Positions 48,919 through 58,193 of a stretch of DNA of 64,000 nucleotides are shown one piece after another. Origin of the DNA: Eleftheria terrae (lineage in GTDB: Bacteria; Pseudomonadota; Gammaproteobacteria; Burkholderiales; Burkholderiaceae_C); the NCBI RefSeq assembly GCF_030419005.1, contig NZ_CP106951.1:2604001-2668000 (forward strand), in the 5' to 3' direction. The position numbers and the translations under genes were made by a program. The notes below the pieces were generated by a model. That model saw nothing but the letters and a program-made list of their open reading frames with translations. It was not told the origin of the DNA and did no database searches. The first letter of the stretch is position 1; each line of letters begins with the position of its first letter.

Positions 48919-51606
48919 ATGACGAGACCCATCGAGACGCGCCTGGTGTTGCTGGCCTCCCTGGCTGCGCTGTCCGGACTGCTGCCCGGCTGCGGCGGCT
49001 CGGACGGCGCGTCGGCCGCCGGCACGTCCAGCCCAGCCACCGCGCAGGACTGCGACAGCGGGGCCGGCTGCCACACCGAGCCCGAGCGCGATGAGGTCGA
49101 GGCCATCGCTGCCAAGCTGCCCGCCTGCCCTGCGGCCGCGCAGCCCTTGCACGACATCACCGCCGTGCAGGGCCCGGGCGCACAGAGCCCGCTGGCGGGC
49201 CAGACCGTCACGGTGCGCGGTGTCGTCACGGCCGACCTGCAGGCGGCGGATCAGCTCAAGGGCTTCTTCATCCAGCAGCCGGTGGCGGACAAGGACCCCG
49301 CGACCTCCGAAGGCCTGTTCGTCTATGCCGCCCATGCGGCCGACGTGAAGGCCGGCGACTACGTGCAGGTGAGCGGCAAGGTGGTCGAGTTCAAGAGCGG
49401 CAGCGATGCATCGCAAACGCTCACCGAGCTGACCGAGCTGAGCCAGCTCGACATCTGCGGCCCCGGCCCGCGGCCGGCCGTGCGCAAGCTCAAGCTGCCG
49501 CTGCAGAGCCAGGAGGCGCTGGAGCCAGTGGAAGGCATGCTGGTGAGCCTGCACCAGAAGCTGGCCGTCACCGAGGTGTACCAGCTCGGCCGCTACGGTG
49601 AGCTGAGCCTGGCGGCGGGCGAGCGGCTGTTCCACCCCAACAACGATGCGCGCGGCCGGCACGACGAGACCGAGCGGGCCCTGCGTCGCATCGTCCTCGA
49701 CGACGGCCGCAGCGTGCAGAACCCCTCGCCCATCCCCTACCTCAGCGCGGCCGACACGAGCGGCACCCGCCGGGTCGGCGACCGCGTCGACAGCGTGCGC
49801 GGCGTGCTGACCTGGGGGGCCGACGCCTGGCGCATCCACCCGGTGGAGGCGCCGATCTTCAAGCCCGCCAACCCGCGGCCGGCCGCACCCGACGCGGTCG
49901 GCGGCAGCCTCAAGGCCGGCAGCCTCAATGTGCTGAACTACTTCACCACGCTGGGCCAGCGTGGCGCCAACACTGCAGCCGAGTTCGGCCGCCAGCGCGC
50001 CAAGCTGGTGGAGACCATCGCCGGACTGGATGCCGACGTGCTCGGTTTGATGGAGATCGAGAACAACGGCAGCACCGCGCTGTCCGACCTGGTCGCTGCG
50101 GTCAACGCGAGGGTGGGGGCCGACACCTATGCCTGGATCGATGGCGGCCGTCCCGGCACCGACGCCATCACGGTCGCGATGATCTACAAGCCGGCACGGG
50201 TGCAGCCACTCGGCAATGCCGAGGTGCCCAACGACCCCGGCTTTGAAGTGGACGGCGGGCTCCGTCCGCCGGTGGCGCAGCGTTTCGTCTCGACAGCCAA
50301 CAACGGCAGCTTCTGGCTGGTGGTGAACCACCTGAAGAGCAAGGGCTCCTGCCCCTCGGGCAGCGACGACCCCAATCGCGACCTGGGCCAGGGCTGCTGG
50401 AATGCGGCCCGCACGGCGCAGGCGCAGGCGCTGCAGCGCTGGGTCGGCCAGTTGGCCAGCCAGTCGGGTGAAGCCGATGTGCTGATGGTGGGCGACTTCA
50501 ACTCCTACCTCGAGGAAGACCCGATCCGCACGCTGGAAGCCGCCGGCCATGAAGACCTGCTGAAGCGCCTGCCGCCGCGGCAGCGCTATACCTATGTGTT
50601 CTCGGGCGAGTCGGGCGCGCTGGACCATGCCTTTGCCAGTGCCTCGCTGCGTCGGCAGGTCAGCGGCGTGACGGTGTGGCACGTGAATGCGGATGAGCCG
50701 CTGGTGCTGGACTACAACACCGAATTCAAGACGGACGACCGCTATGCGGCGACGCCCTTCCGCTCCTCCGACCACGACCCGGTGCTGGTCGGCCTGCAGC
50801 TCAAGGCCGACCCCGTCGCGCCGCTGCCGCGCCTGGCGGCCGTGCTGCCGGCCTCCGGCAGCGTCGGTACGGCGGTGCAGATCACCGGCATCGTGGCGAG
50901 CGCCGGCACCGAGCTGAGCGTGGACTGGGGCGATGGATCGCCCGTCGAGTCGCTGGCGCTGGACACCGGCAGCGCCAGCCACAGCTATGCACAGCCCGGC
51001 AGCTACACCGTAAGCCTGCGGTTGCGTGACGCCCGCGGCCAGCAGGCGGAACGCCGCGGCCCCCTGCGCATCGCGGCAGGCCCTGGCGAGGGCGGCGCGG
51101 CCGAGTTGTTCTTCAGCGAATACGTCGAAGGCAGCGGCAACCACAAGGCGCTGGAGCTGTACAACCCGACCGGGGCGGCGCTGGATCTCGGTGCCTACAC
51201 CCTCAAGCTCTACGCGAACGGCGGCACCGCGGTGAGCCAGTCGCTGGCCTTGAGCGGTTCCTTGCCGGCAGGCGGCACGCTGGTGATCCTGCATCCGAGC
51301 TTCGCCACCGAATTGCCGCTGGCCGCGCCCCTGCGCAGCCAGGTCGCCAACTTCAATGGCGACGACACGCTGACCCTGGAGAAGTCCGGTACCGTGGTGG
51401 ACGCCATCGGCCAACTGGGCTTCGATCCGGGCACCGCGTGGAGCAACGCGACCCACAGCACCCAGGACAGGACCCTGCGGCGCAAGCCTGGCCAGCAGCG
51501 CGGCAGCGTGCCCCCGGCAGCACCCGCCACCTGGGACCTGGCGGCCGAATGGACCGCACACGCTCAGGACAGCTTCGACGACCTGGGCCGCCACACCGCC
51601 CGCTAG
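48919..51606 (+). CDS. ExeM/NucH family extracellular endonuclease (lipoprotein)
   Basis: An 895-residue secreted nuclease. It has a lipoprotein signal with LPGC near residue 26, an OB-fold region (about 80-200), an endonuclease/exonuclease/phosphatase domain (about 335-630; LNVLNYFTT, GLMEIENNG, NHLKSKG, GDFNSY and SSDHDPV hold the catalytic Asn, Glu, Asp and His), a PKD-like domain (about 640-720) and a lamin-tail domain (about 735-860). Such enzymes degrade extracellular DNA for nutrients or biofilm release. AGAGGA lies 8 bases before the ATG; the 23-codon extension is spurious. It is a single-gene unit. Confidence 0.9.
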   Translation: MTRPIETRLVLLASLAALSGLLPGCGGSDGASAAGTSSPATAQDCDSGAGCHTEPERDEVEAIAAKLPACPAAAQPLHDITAVQGPGAQSPLAGQTVTVRGVVTADLQAADQLKGFFIQQPVADKDPATSEGLFVYAAHAADVKAGDYVQVSGKVVEFKSGSDASQTLTELTELSQLDICGPGPRPAVRKLKLPLQSQEALEPVEGMLVSLHQKLAVTEVYQLGRYGELSLAAGERLFHPNNDARGRHDETERALRRIVLDDGRSVQNPSPIPYLSAADTSGTRRVGDRVDSVRGVLTWGADAWRIHPVEAPIFKPANPRPAAPDAVGGSLKAGSLNVLNYFTTLGQRGANTAAEFGRQRAKLVETIAGLDADVLGLMEIENNGSTALSDLVAAVNARVGADTYAWIDGGRPGTDAITVAMIYKPARVQPLGNAEVPNDPGFEVDGGLRPPVAQRFVSTANNGSFWLVVNHLKSKGSCPSGSDDPNRDLGQGCWNAARTAQAQALQRWVGQLASQSGEADVLMVGDFNSYLEEDPIRTLEAAGHEDLLKRLPPRQRYTYVFSGESGALDHAFASASLRRQVSGVTVWHVNADEPLVLDYNTEFKTDDRYAATPFRSSDHDPVLVGLQLKADPVAPLPRLAAVLPASGSVGTAVQITGIVASAGTELSVDWGDGSPVESLALDTGSASHSYAQPGSYTVSLRLRDARGQQAERRGPLRIAAGPGEGGAAELFFSEYVEGSGNHKALELYNPTGAALDLGAYTLKLYANGGTAVSQSLALSGSLPAGGTLVILHPSFATELPLAAPLRSQVANFNGDDTLTLEKSGTVVDAIGQLGFDPGTAWSNATHSTQDRTLRRKPGQQRGSVPPAAPATWDLAAEWTAHAQDSFDDLGRHTAR

Positions 51607-51699
51607 GCAAGGAGCCCCGGCGGCCACTCGCGGCCGCCTGGCACGGGCCTTGCCCGCCTTCTGGCTGGTTCAACAACCACCGCTCAGAAGGACACGACG

Positions 51700-51954
51700 A
51701 TGCTAGACGCCGACCGTTCCCCGAATCCTGAAGAACTGCGGGAGATTCTTCAACAGCTGAAGAAGGGCCTGGGCCACGACCGCGTGAACGACGGCAACGT
51801 TGATGCCCTCATCGACCTGGCGGCGCAGTACGGCCACACGCAGATCGAGCAATTGCTGCGTGAATGGCAGTCGCCGTGCAGCGACGGTTCCGAAGGCGTG
51901 CCCAGCACCATCCCGCCCACGCCGGGATTCAATCGCGAGAACGTCAAGCACTGA
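51700..51954 (+). CDS. Small hypothetical protein
   Basis: An 84-residue acidic protein; no named domain, but residues 10-58 are helical and Leu-rich (PEELREILQQLKKGL, DALIDLAAQYGHTQIEQLL). AAGGA lies 9 bases before the ATG. It is between the nuclease gene and a convergent small gene. Its function is unknown. Confidence 0.6.
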   Translation: MLDADRSPNPEELREILQQLKKGLGHDRVNDGNVDALIDLAAQYGHTQIEQLLREWQSPCSDGSEGVPSTIPPTPGFNRENVKH

Positions 51955-51996
51955 GTGCCGCGCGCCCTGCGCACGGCCCTGGCCGCGCCGGCGGGG

Positions 51997-52185
51997 TCAG
52001 TGCAGGGGCTGCGGCTCGTCGTCCGGGTACATCAAGGCATCCGCATGCAGCATGGCCTGCCACAGGTGGGCCGGCATGGCCGTGATTTGCTCCGGGCTCG
52101 GATGGCTCATCACATAAGCACGGATCTCCAGGTACTGCTCCTGCGTCAGCAAGCCCAGTTGGCGCATTTCCTTCAGCGTCTGCAT
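51997..52185 (-). CDS. Small hypothetical protein
   Basis: A 62-residue protein (MQTLKEMRQLGLLTQEQYLE onward) with GGGAGG 6 bases before the ATG, so very likely a real gene. It looks helical and resembles short SHOCT-like modules (LGLLTQEQYLEIRAYV), but no family is claimed. It is convergent with the 84-residue gene. Confidence 0.65.
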   Translation of the reverse strand: MQTLKEMRQLGLLTQEQYLEIRAYVMSHPSPEQITAMPAHLWQAMLHADALMYPDDEPQPLH

Positions 52186-52407
52186 GATCGGCCTCCCATT
52201 GCCGGACCCTCCGGCCGGTCCACGATAACACTGTCTTCATCGGCAAGCGGCAGGCCGGGCTTCAAGGAAGCCGTACAGCAGCAATTGCAGCACGCTGCCC
52301 ACGCGCCTGAGCGCCGCCGGCAGATCGGACCGCTCCGCTAAGATCGGCCGCGTCCTGCGGGCGGCGCCTGTCGGCTGCCGCTGCCTTCCGTCTTCCACCG
52401 AGAAAGA

Positions 52408-53484
52408 ATGCCGATGCCTGCTGTGTGGCCCCTGCTTGTTCCACCCGGCGCCTGTGCCGTGCTGCTGGCGGCTTTCATGCTGCCAATGAGCGGCGTGCTG
52501 ACAGTCGTTTGCGTGGCCGGCCTGATCGGCGCCGTGCTGGCGGCCGTGCACCATGCCGAGGTGGTGGCGCATCGCGTGGGCGAACCCTTCGGCACCCTGG
52601 TCCTGGCGGTCGCGATCACCATCATCGAGGTGGCGCTGATGGTCTCGCTGATGCTCACCGGCGGCCCGGACAAGGCCGCCCTGCCGCGCGACACGGTGTT
52701 CTCGGCAGTCATGATCATCTGCAACGGCGTGGTCGGGCTGTGCCTGCTGGCCGGCGGCATCCGCCACCGCGAGCAGTCCTTCCGCATCGAAGGTGCCAGC
52801 TCGGGGCTGGCGGCGCTGGTGGCGTTGTCCACGCTGTCGCTGGTGCTGCCGAGCTTCACCACCAGTTCGCCGGGGGCCACCTACACCACGATGCAGCTGG
52901 CGTTCGCGGCGGTGGCCTCGCTGGTGCTGTGGGCGGTGTTCGTCTTTGTGCAGACGGTGCGGCATCGCGACTACTTCCTGCCGGCCCAGGACATCGCCAA
53001 TGAAGACGCCCATGCCGTGCCGCCGACGCCGCGGCAGGCCTGGATCAGTTTCAGCCTGCTGATGCTGGCGCTGGTCGCGGTGGTGGGACTGGCCAAGGTG
53101 CTGTCACCTGGCATCGAGTCCGCCGTGGCGGCGGCTGGCGCGCCCAAGGCAGTGATCGGCATCGCGATCGCCCTGCTGGTGCTGCTGCCCGAGACCTGGG
53201 CGGCCGTGCGTGCGGCCCGGGCCGACCGGCTGCAAACCAGCCTGAACCTGGCGCTCGGCTCGGCCCTGGCCAGCATCGGCCTGACCATTCCCGCCGTCGC
53301 GGCCGCCTCGGTGGTGCTGGACATGCCGCTGGAGCTGGGCCTGGCGCCCAAGGACATGGTGCTGCTGGCCCTCACCTTCCTGGTGGGCACCATCACGCTC
53401 GGCACCGGCCGCACCAATGTCATGCAGGGTGCGGTGCACTTGGTGCTGTTCGCGGCCTTCCTGTTTCTCGCGCTTGCACCTTGA
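52408..53484 (+). CDS. Calcium/proton antiporter (ChaA-like, CaCA family)
   Basis: A 358-residue inner-membrane cation/proton exchanger with about 11 helices. The two alpha repeats are visible: HRVGEPFGTLVLAVAITIIEVALM (about residues 54-77) and NLALGSALASIGLTIPAVA (about 280-298), both holding the conserved acidic or polar residues. ChaA exports Ca2+, Na+ or K+ at high pH. A second ATG two codons in is also possible. It is a single-gene unit. Confidence 0.9.
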   Translation: MPMPAVWPLLVPPGACAVLLAAFMLPMSGVLTVVCVAGLIGAVLAAVHHAEVVAHRVGEPFGTLVLAVAITIIEVALMVSLMLTGGPDKAALPRDTVFSAVMIICNGVVGLCLLAGGIRHREQSFRIEGASSGLAALVALSTLSLVLPSFTTSSPGATYTTMQLAFAAVASLVLWAVFVFVQTVRHRDYFLPAQDIANEDAHAVPPTPRQAWISFSLLMLALVAVVGLAKVLSPGIESAVAAAGAPKAVIGIAIALLVLLPETWAAVRAARADRLQTSLNLALGSALASIGLTIPAVAAASVVLDMPLELGLAPKDMVLLALTFLVGTITLGTGRTNVMQGAVHLVLFAAFLFLALAP

Positions 53485-53607
53485 CCGCGAGGCCCGCCGG
53501 GACAGGTGGCACAGTGACCGGGCTGCCCGCAGGGCGCTCGGCTTTGCAGACCGCCCGGGCGGGTGGCCGGCCGTGCGCCTCCTGATGCAACAAGGAGGTA
53601 CCCCGCC

Positions 53608-54795
53608 ATGACCGTGACCCCTGAGAGCCGTGGCGCGCTGCTCGACAGCGTGCGCGAACTGGCCCCGCTGCTGAGCCAGCATGCCGCCGGCGCCGAACAG
53701 GAGCGCCGGCTTTCGCCCGCGGTGGTCGAGGCACTCGCCAGGGCCGGCCTCTACCGGCTGTGGGTGCCGCGAGAGGCCGGCGGCCTGGAGGTCGACCCGC
53801 TCACCGCCCTGGCCGTGTTCGAAGCCATGGCCCGCATCGACAGCGCCGCGGCGTGGAACCTCACCGTCTCGGCGTCGGCTGCACCGTTTCTCTCCTGGTT
53901 GCCGGACGACGGCGTGCAGGAGATCTTCCACGGGCCGGCGACGCCGGTCTTCAGCGGCGGCCTGTTCCCGCCGGGCCAGGCCGTGGCGGCGGACGGCGGC
54001 TGGCGCATCAGCGGCCGCTGGAGCTTCCACAGCGGCTGCCAGGCGGCCGATTGGCACCTGGTGTCGGCCCTGGTGATGCAGGACGGGCAGCCGCGCATCG
54101 GCCCGGCCGGCCAGCCCGAGCAGATCATTGCCGCGCTGCCGGCGCGCCAGGCCCGCGTGCTCGATACCTGGCACACGCTGGGCATGCGCGGCACCGGCAG
54201 CCATGACGTGACGGCCAGCGATGTGTTCGTGCCGGCCCGGCGGGCGGCGCCGCTGCTGCCACCGCAGCGGCTGGCGTCCGCCTTCCAGGGGCCGCTCTAC
54301 CGGATCGGCATCTGGCTCGCGGTGGTGGGGCTGGCGCCCACCGCACTCGGCATCGCCCGCGCAGCCATCGACGCCCTGCTGGCGCTGGGCCGCACCAAGA
54401 CGCCCAACTACACCCAGACGCCCCTGCACCACCGCCCGGTGGTGCAGGCCCAGGCGGCCCGTGCCGAGGCCTGGCTGGGAGCCGGCCGGGCCTATCTGCA
54501 CGAGGCCGTGCGCGAAGCCTGGCAGGCAGCCCAGGCCGGCGAGCGCCTGCAGCTGCCGCAGAAGGTGAAGCTGCAACTGGCGACCACGCATGCCATCCGG
54601 GCTGCGGCCGAGGCGGTCGACCTGGTGCATGAGGCCGCCGGCACCACGGCCATCCGCGAGGAACAGCCGTTCGAACGGCACTTCCGGGACGTGCATGTGG
54701 TGACGCAGCACGCCTTCGGCTCGACCAGCCGCTACGAATCGGCCGGCCGCCTGCTGTTCGGGCTGGAGCCGGACTGGGCCTTCTTCGGCTACTGA
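53608..54795 (+). CDS. Acyl-CoA dehydrogenase-like flavoprotein
   Basis: A 395-residue protein of the acyl-CoA dehydrogenase type 2 fold, closest in form to flavin-dependent monooxygenases such as HpaA/DszC-like enzymes. The N-terminal helical domain, the central beta domain (WRISGRWSFHSGC and MRGTGSHDVTASDVFVP) and the C-terminal helical domain are all present. AAGGAGG lies 9 bases before the ATG. No reductase or sulfur-metabolism gene is next to it, so the substrate is unknown. Confidence 0.85.
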   Translation: MTVTPESRGALLDSVRELAPLLSQHAAGAEQERRLSPAVVEALARAGLYRLWVPREAGGLEVDPLTALAVFEAMARIDSAAAWNLTVSASAAPFLSWLPDDGVQEIFHGPATPVFSGGLFPPGQAVAADGGWRISGRWSFHSGCQAADWHLVSALVMQDGQPRIGPAGQPEQIIAALPARQARVLDTWHTLGMRGTGSHDVTASDVFVPARRAAPLLPPQRLASAFQGPLYRIGIWLAVVGLAPTALGIARAAIDALLALGRTKTPNYTQTPLHHRPVVQAQAARAEAWLGAGRAYLHEAVREAWQAAQAGERLQLPQKVKLQLATTHAIRAAAEAVDLVHEAAGTTAIREEQPFERHFRDVHVVTQHAFGSTSRYESAGRLLFGLEPDWAFFGY

Positions 54796-55024
54796 AGCGC
54801 GCCTGGGCGCCACACCGGCCGGCCCGCAGGGGGCGCCCCGGCGCCGCGGTGCCTGGACCAAGACCGTGGCAGCCACGACGACGGTCGCTGTGCGCATCGC
54901 GTCGGCCTCCGTCCGACGCCCAGGCCCGCCGCTCGCTGCAACAATCGTCGGCATGCCGTGCATGGGGCGGCCTGGCCGGCGGCCCGCATACACTTGCGTC
55001 CCTGCATCCACTTGTGCCAACGCC

Positions 55025-55894
55025 ATGTCCGACCGCCTCGCCGTCCTCCATCAATACCTGTTGCCCAAGCAGGCACTGACGGCATTGGCGGGCCGGATCG
55101 CGTCGGCCCAGGCCGGTGCACTGACGACGCAGATCATTCGCTGGTTCGTGCGCCACTATGGCGTGGACATGAGCGAAGCGGTGGACGAGGACATCCGCAG
55201 CTACAAGAGCTTCAACGACTTCTTCACCCGGGCACTCAAGCACGGCGCCAGGCCGGTGGCGCCGGCCGACCTGATCGTGCCGGTGGACGGCGCCATCAGC
55301 CAGTTCGGCCGCATCGAGCGGGACCAGATCTTCCAGGCCAAGGGCCACCATTACTCGACCACCGCCCTGCTGGGCGGCGATACGGCGCTGGCCGCCCAGT
55401 TCGAGGACGGCAGCTTTGCGACGCTCTACCTCAGCCCGAAGGACTACCACCGCATCCACATGCCGTGCGCCGGCCGGTTGCTGCGCATGATCCATGTGCC
55501 GGGCGACCTGTTCTCGGTCAACCCGACCACCGCGCGCGGCGTGCCCGGGCTGTTCGCCCGCAACGAGCGGGTGGTCTGCCTGTTCGACGGGCCGCGCGGG
55601 CCCTTTGCGCTGGTGCTGGTGGGCGCGACCATCGTCGGCAGCATGGCCACCGTCTGGCATGGCGTGGTGAACCCGCCGCGCCCGGGCCGCATCCGCGAAT
55701 GGACCTACCAGGACCAGCAGGTGGTGCTGCAGCAGAACGACGAGATGGGCCGCTTCCTGCTCGGCTCCACGGTCGTGCTGCTGTTTCCGAAGAGCCCGCT
55801 GCGCTTCAACCCTGCCTGGGCCCCGGAGCGGCCGGTCTCGCTTGGCCAGGCGATGGCCAACTACCCGGAACATCCGGTGCCGCCGGCGGTGTGA
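55025..55894 (+). CDS. psd: Phosphatidylserine decarboxylase
   Basis: A 289-residue proenzyme that makes phosphatidylethanolamine at the inner membrane. The self-cleavage motif LGST (Gly247-Ser248) near the C terminus generates the pyruvoyl cofactor, and the DYHRIHMP motif holds a catalytic His. The length is normal. The ATG at 55025 matches homologues; the 53-codon upstream extension is spurious. It is followed by decayed DNA. Confidence 0.96.
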   Translation: MSDRLAVLHQYLLPKQALTALAGRIASAQAGALTTQIIRWFVRHYGVDMSEAVDEDIRSYKSFNDFFTRALKHGARPVAPADLIVPVDGAISQFGRIERDQIFQAKGHHYSTTALLGGDTALAAQFEDGSFATLYLSPKDYHRIHMPCAGRLLRMIHVPGDLFSVNPTTARGVPGLFARNERVVCLFDGPRGPFALVLVGATIVGSMATVWHGVVNPPRPGRIREWTYQDQQVVLQQNDEMGRFLLGSTVVLLFPKSPLRFNPAWAPERPVSLGQAMANYPEHPVPPAV

Positions 55895-55899
55895 GCCAC

Positions 55900-56290
55900 G
55901 GCAGCGCGGCGTCGTGTTCCCGGCCGACCTCGTCGGCGACGGATCTTCCCGGTGCGCGACCGCAAGGCTTCCCCGCGAAGTCGGGGCGTTGGAGATCGCC
56001 GGCTTGGGGCATGCACGCCGCGGCCCCCTTGTGGCGGCGGGCCTTGAGCTGCACGCAGCTGTCGTGGCCGCGGTCCGCAGTAGCCTGCGCTGGGTCGTGC
56101 CCATCGCTTCACGCGAGCGTGACCACCGCCATCTTGCCCAGCTGTGCCCGGTCACTGCTGTGGTGGGCCACCTCATGCACGACAAGCAGGTGGTGCTCCA
56201 CGTCCACTGCAGCGCGGGCATTGCAGCCAATGACCGAGGAACCGCGGCGGCTGCTCGCCATGGCGCAGGGTCAGGACCAGTCGTCGCAGC
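55900..56290 (-). pseudogene. IS1182-family transposase remnant
   Basis: In one minus-strand frame (about 56120-56260) the sequence reads MASSRRGSSVIGC followed by ARAAVDVEHHLLVVHEV, the hallmark GYNVQTAVDxEHHL-like core of IS1182-type transposases. That frame ends in a stop, and other frames carry a later conserved block, PKPAISNAPTSRG. There is no intact ORF, so the element is frameshifted and truncated. It lies directly against the cut C terminus of the NADP oxidoreductase pseudogene. Confidence 0.65.
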
Positions 56291-56296
56291 GGTCCA

Positions 56297-57037
56297 TCAG
56301 TCTCCGCGCCAGCTGCGCCCTGACCTGATCAGCCGCTGCATGCGTTGACGCCGCTGCTTGAGCACCCGAAGGGACTTGTCCAGCGTCTTGCCATCCTGGC
56401 TGTGCAGAACGACGTCATAGTCGCGCAAGGCGTCTTCGAACTGCTGGCTCTTGTAGTCGACCGCGACGTCTGCGCCCAGGCCCTTCACCAGAGCGGCATT
56501 GGCCACGCTCGTTGTCGTCGCGACACTTGCGCCCAACTGCTTGGCCAGCTGGATCGCGAAGGTGCCGATGCCGCCGGAGCCGGCCTGGATGAAGACCTTC
56601 TGGCCTCTTTTCAGGCCGGCCTTCTCGACAAGTGCCTGCCACGCAGTCAAACCGACCAGAGGAATGGAGGCGGCCTCCTCCATCATGAGGCCGCGCGGCT
56701 TGAACGCGAGCGACGACGCCTGGACGGGGCGAATTCCGCGAATGTGCCGATCCGCGAATCATCGACTCGCGCGTAGACCTCGTCGCCCCACCTTGAACTT
56801 CCGTACCTGCGGACCGGCCTTGACCACGACACCCGCCACGTCGTGGCCGAGGATGAAGGGCAGGTGATAGGGCAGGATGCGCTTGAACTCACCGTCCCTG
56901 ACCTTGACGTCCAGCGGGTTGACACCCGCGGCGTGCACCTCGGCCAGGACCTCGTCATCGCGCAGTGGCGAGGTCGGCATCTCGGTCGGCGACAGCGAGC
57001 GCTTCCTGCCGTAGCGCTCGAGAGCAAATGCTTTGAT
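56297..57037 (-). pseudogene. Broken NADP-dependent oxidoreductase (quinone reductase type)
   Basis: Two reading frames together give most of a zinc-independent MDR-family oxidoreductase: KAFALERYGRKRSL, EVHAAGVNPLDVKVRDGEF and HDVAGVVVKAG in one, then GDEVYARVDDSRIGTFAEFA and GSGGIGTFAIQLAKQLGA (the NADPH-binding loop) in others, so there are at least two frameshifts. The expected ATG before KAF is ATC. The C-terminal third is missing, cut at about 56300 where a transposase remnant begins. The gene is non-functional. Confidence 0.8.
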
Positions 57038-57054
57038 GAGGTTCCTGTTCTTGT

Positions 57055-57270
57055 TCAGGCGGCGAGACGCAGGTCCTTGCGTACACCGGCATCCAGCACG
57101 CTGGCGGGCGCAAATCGACGCAGCATGCACATGCGCTTGGCGGGTCCGGGGGCATAGCGGATCTTCGGGTGAGCCGCCGTGTCCGCCTTCAACGCCATCG
57201 CGGCCACCACGCCCAGGCCCTCGGCGCTGACGATCACCTCCCTCACTCGCTTCTCGACGCCCGGGCGGAC
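57055..57270 (-). pseudogene. C-terminal fragment of a short-chain dehydrogenase
   Basis: The last ~70 residues in this frame (GVEKRVREVIVSAEGLG onward, ending with a stop) resemble the tail of short-chain dehydrogenase/reductases, in the order EARVREL-xxA-LKAATAA-PKIRY-LRR. The N-terminal catalytic part is absent upstream. It sits 17 bases before the broken oxidoreductase on the same strand, so the two look like remains of a former operon. Confidence 0.45.
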
Positions 57271-57505
57271 CTCCCGCGATGCAGCACCCCGAAGTGCCAG
57301 CATGCTGGGGCATGCCCGGCGGTTCGGGCGAGGCGGCTGACCGGCGGCACGCCGCCGCCAGCCAAGGCATCAGCTTTCGCAGCAGAAGGGTCCTTCCGCG
57401 GCGCTGGGGATCGCGGACTTCATCGGCGCGCATCGAACTCGAAGGCACCAAAGACACGCCGCACCATGCCCCGTGGGCGAGGCCGCTAGCGCGCTGCCAG
57501 TCGGT

Positions 57506-58075
57506 TCATTCGCCGGCGTACAGCCAGCCGCCGGCCTGCACTTGGTCACCGGCCACCACAAACACCAACCGGTCATGCCGGCCGCGCCAGTCATAGATCC
57601 AGAGGCTCGCCCCGGTCGTCTGCTTCAGCGCGCTGCCGACCGCTTCGCGGCCCCAGCCGGCCGGCGCCATCGATGTGGCCGACGACTCACCGCCCTCCCT
57701 CAGCCCCGACACGATGGTGCTGCAGCCGGCCGACGGGCAGGCCGTCACTTCGTCCGGCTGCTGCATCAACCGGCGCAGCCCGGCTGCGGTGGTGGGCCGG
57801 CCCAGCACTTCGGCGGCCAGCTGTTCCATCACCCGCTGCTTGCGGCCGCCCCAGCCGTCGACCTCGGCGTTCCAGCGGCCACCATTGAAATGGCCGGGCG
57901 CCTTGCGCAGCGCCAGGTAGCTGCGGGAGAGGGCCTGCGCGTCGGCTGGCCCTTCTGCAGGCGCGTCAGCGGCGGGAGCCATGGGCGCCTGCGCGGTCGG
58001 TGTGGCCGACGCCGCTGCTCCAAGAAGGCACAGCACCAGGGCGATGCCCCGGTGGTCTTTCAGGGTGTTTGCCAT
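57506..58075 (-). CDS. Hypothetical exported protein
   Basis: A 189-residue protein with an N-terminal signal peptide (about 1-26, SATPTAQA region), a short Pro/Ala linker and a domain with two cysteines (ACPSAGCS at about 115-122). The C terminus has a beta-rich segment (LWIYDWRGRHDRLVFVVAG). No family recognised. AAGGA lies 7 bases before the ATG; the 43 upstream codons are spurious. It is divergent from the carboxypeptidase. Confidence 0.6.
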   Translation of the reverse strand: MANTLKDHRGIALVLCLLGAAASATPTAQAPMAPAADAPAEGPADAQALSRSYLALRKAPGHFNGGRWNAEVDGWGGRKQRVMEQLAAEVLGRPTTAAGLRRLMQQPDEVTACPSAGCSTIVSGLREGGESSATSMAPAGWGREAVGSALKQTTGASLWIYDWRGRHDRLVFVVAGDQVQAGGWLYAGE

Positions 58076-58193
58076 GAGCCAGTCCTTCCTCCCGGAGAAT
58101 CGGCGCTCCACGTGGGCGGCTGCCGACGATGAACCCTGATGCCGGCGACTGCCGCCCAGTCCGGCGCTGTGGAGCGTCACTGTAAGGAGCCAC

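Noticed and set aside
48826..51627. 933-codon open frame antisense to the extracellular nuclease
   Set aside because: Same GC artefact; the plus-strand nuclease has all catalytic motifs.
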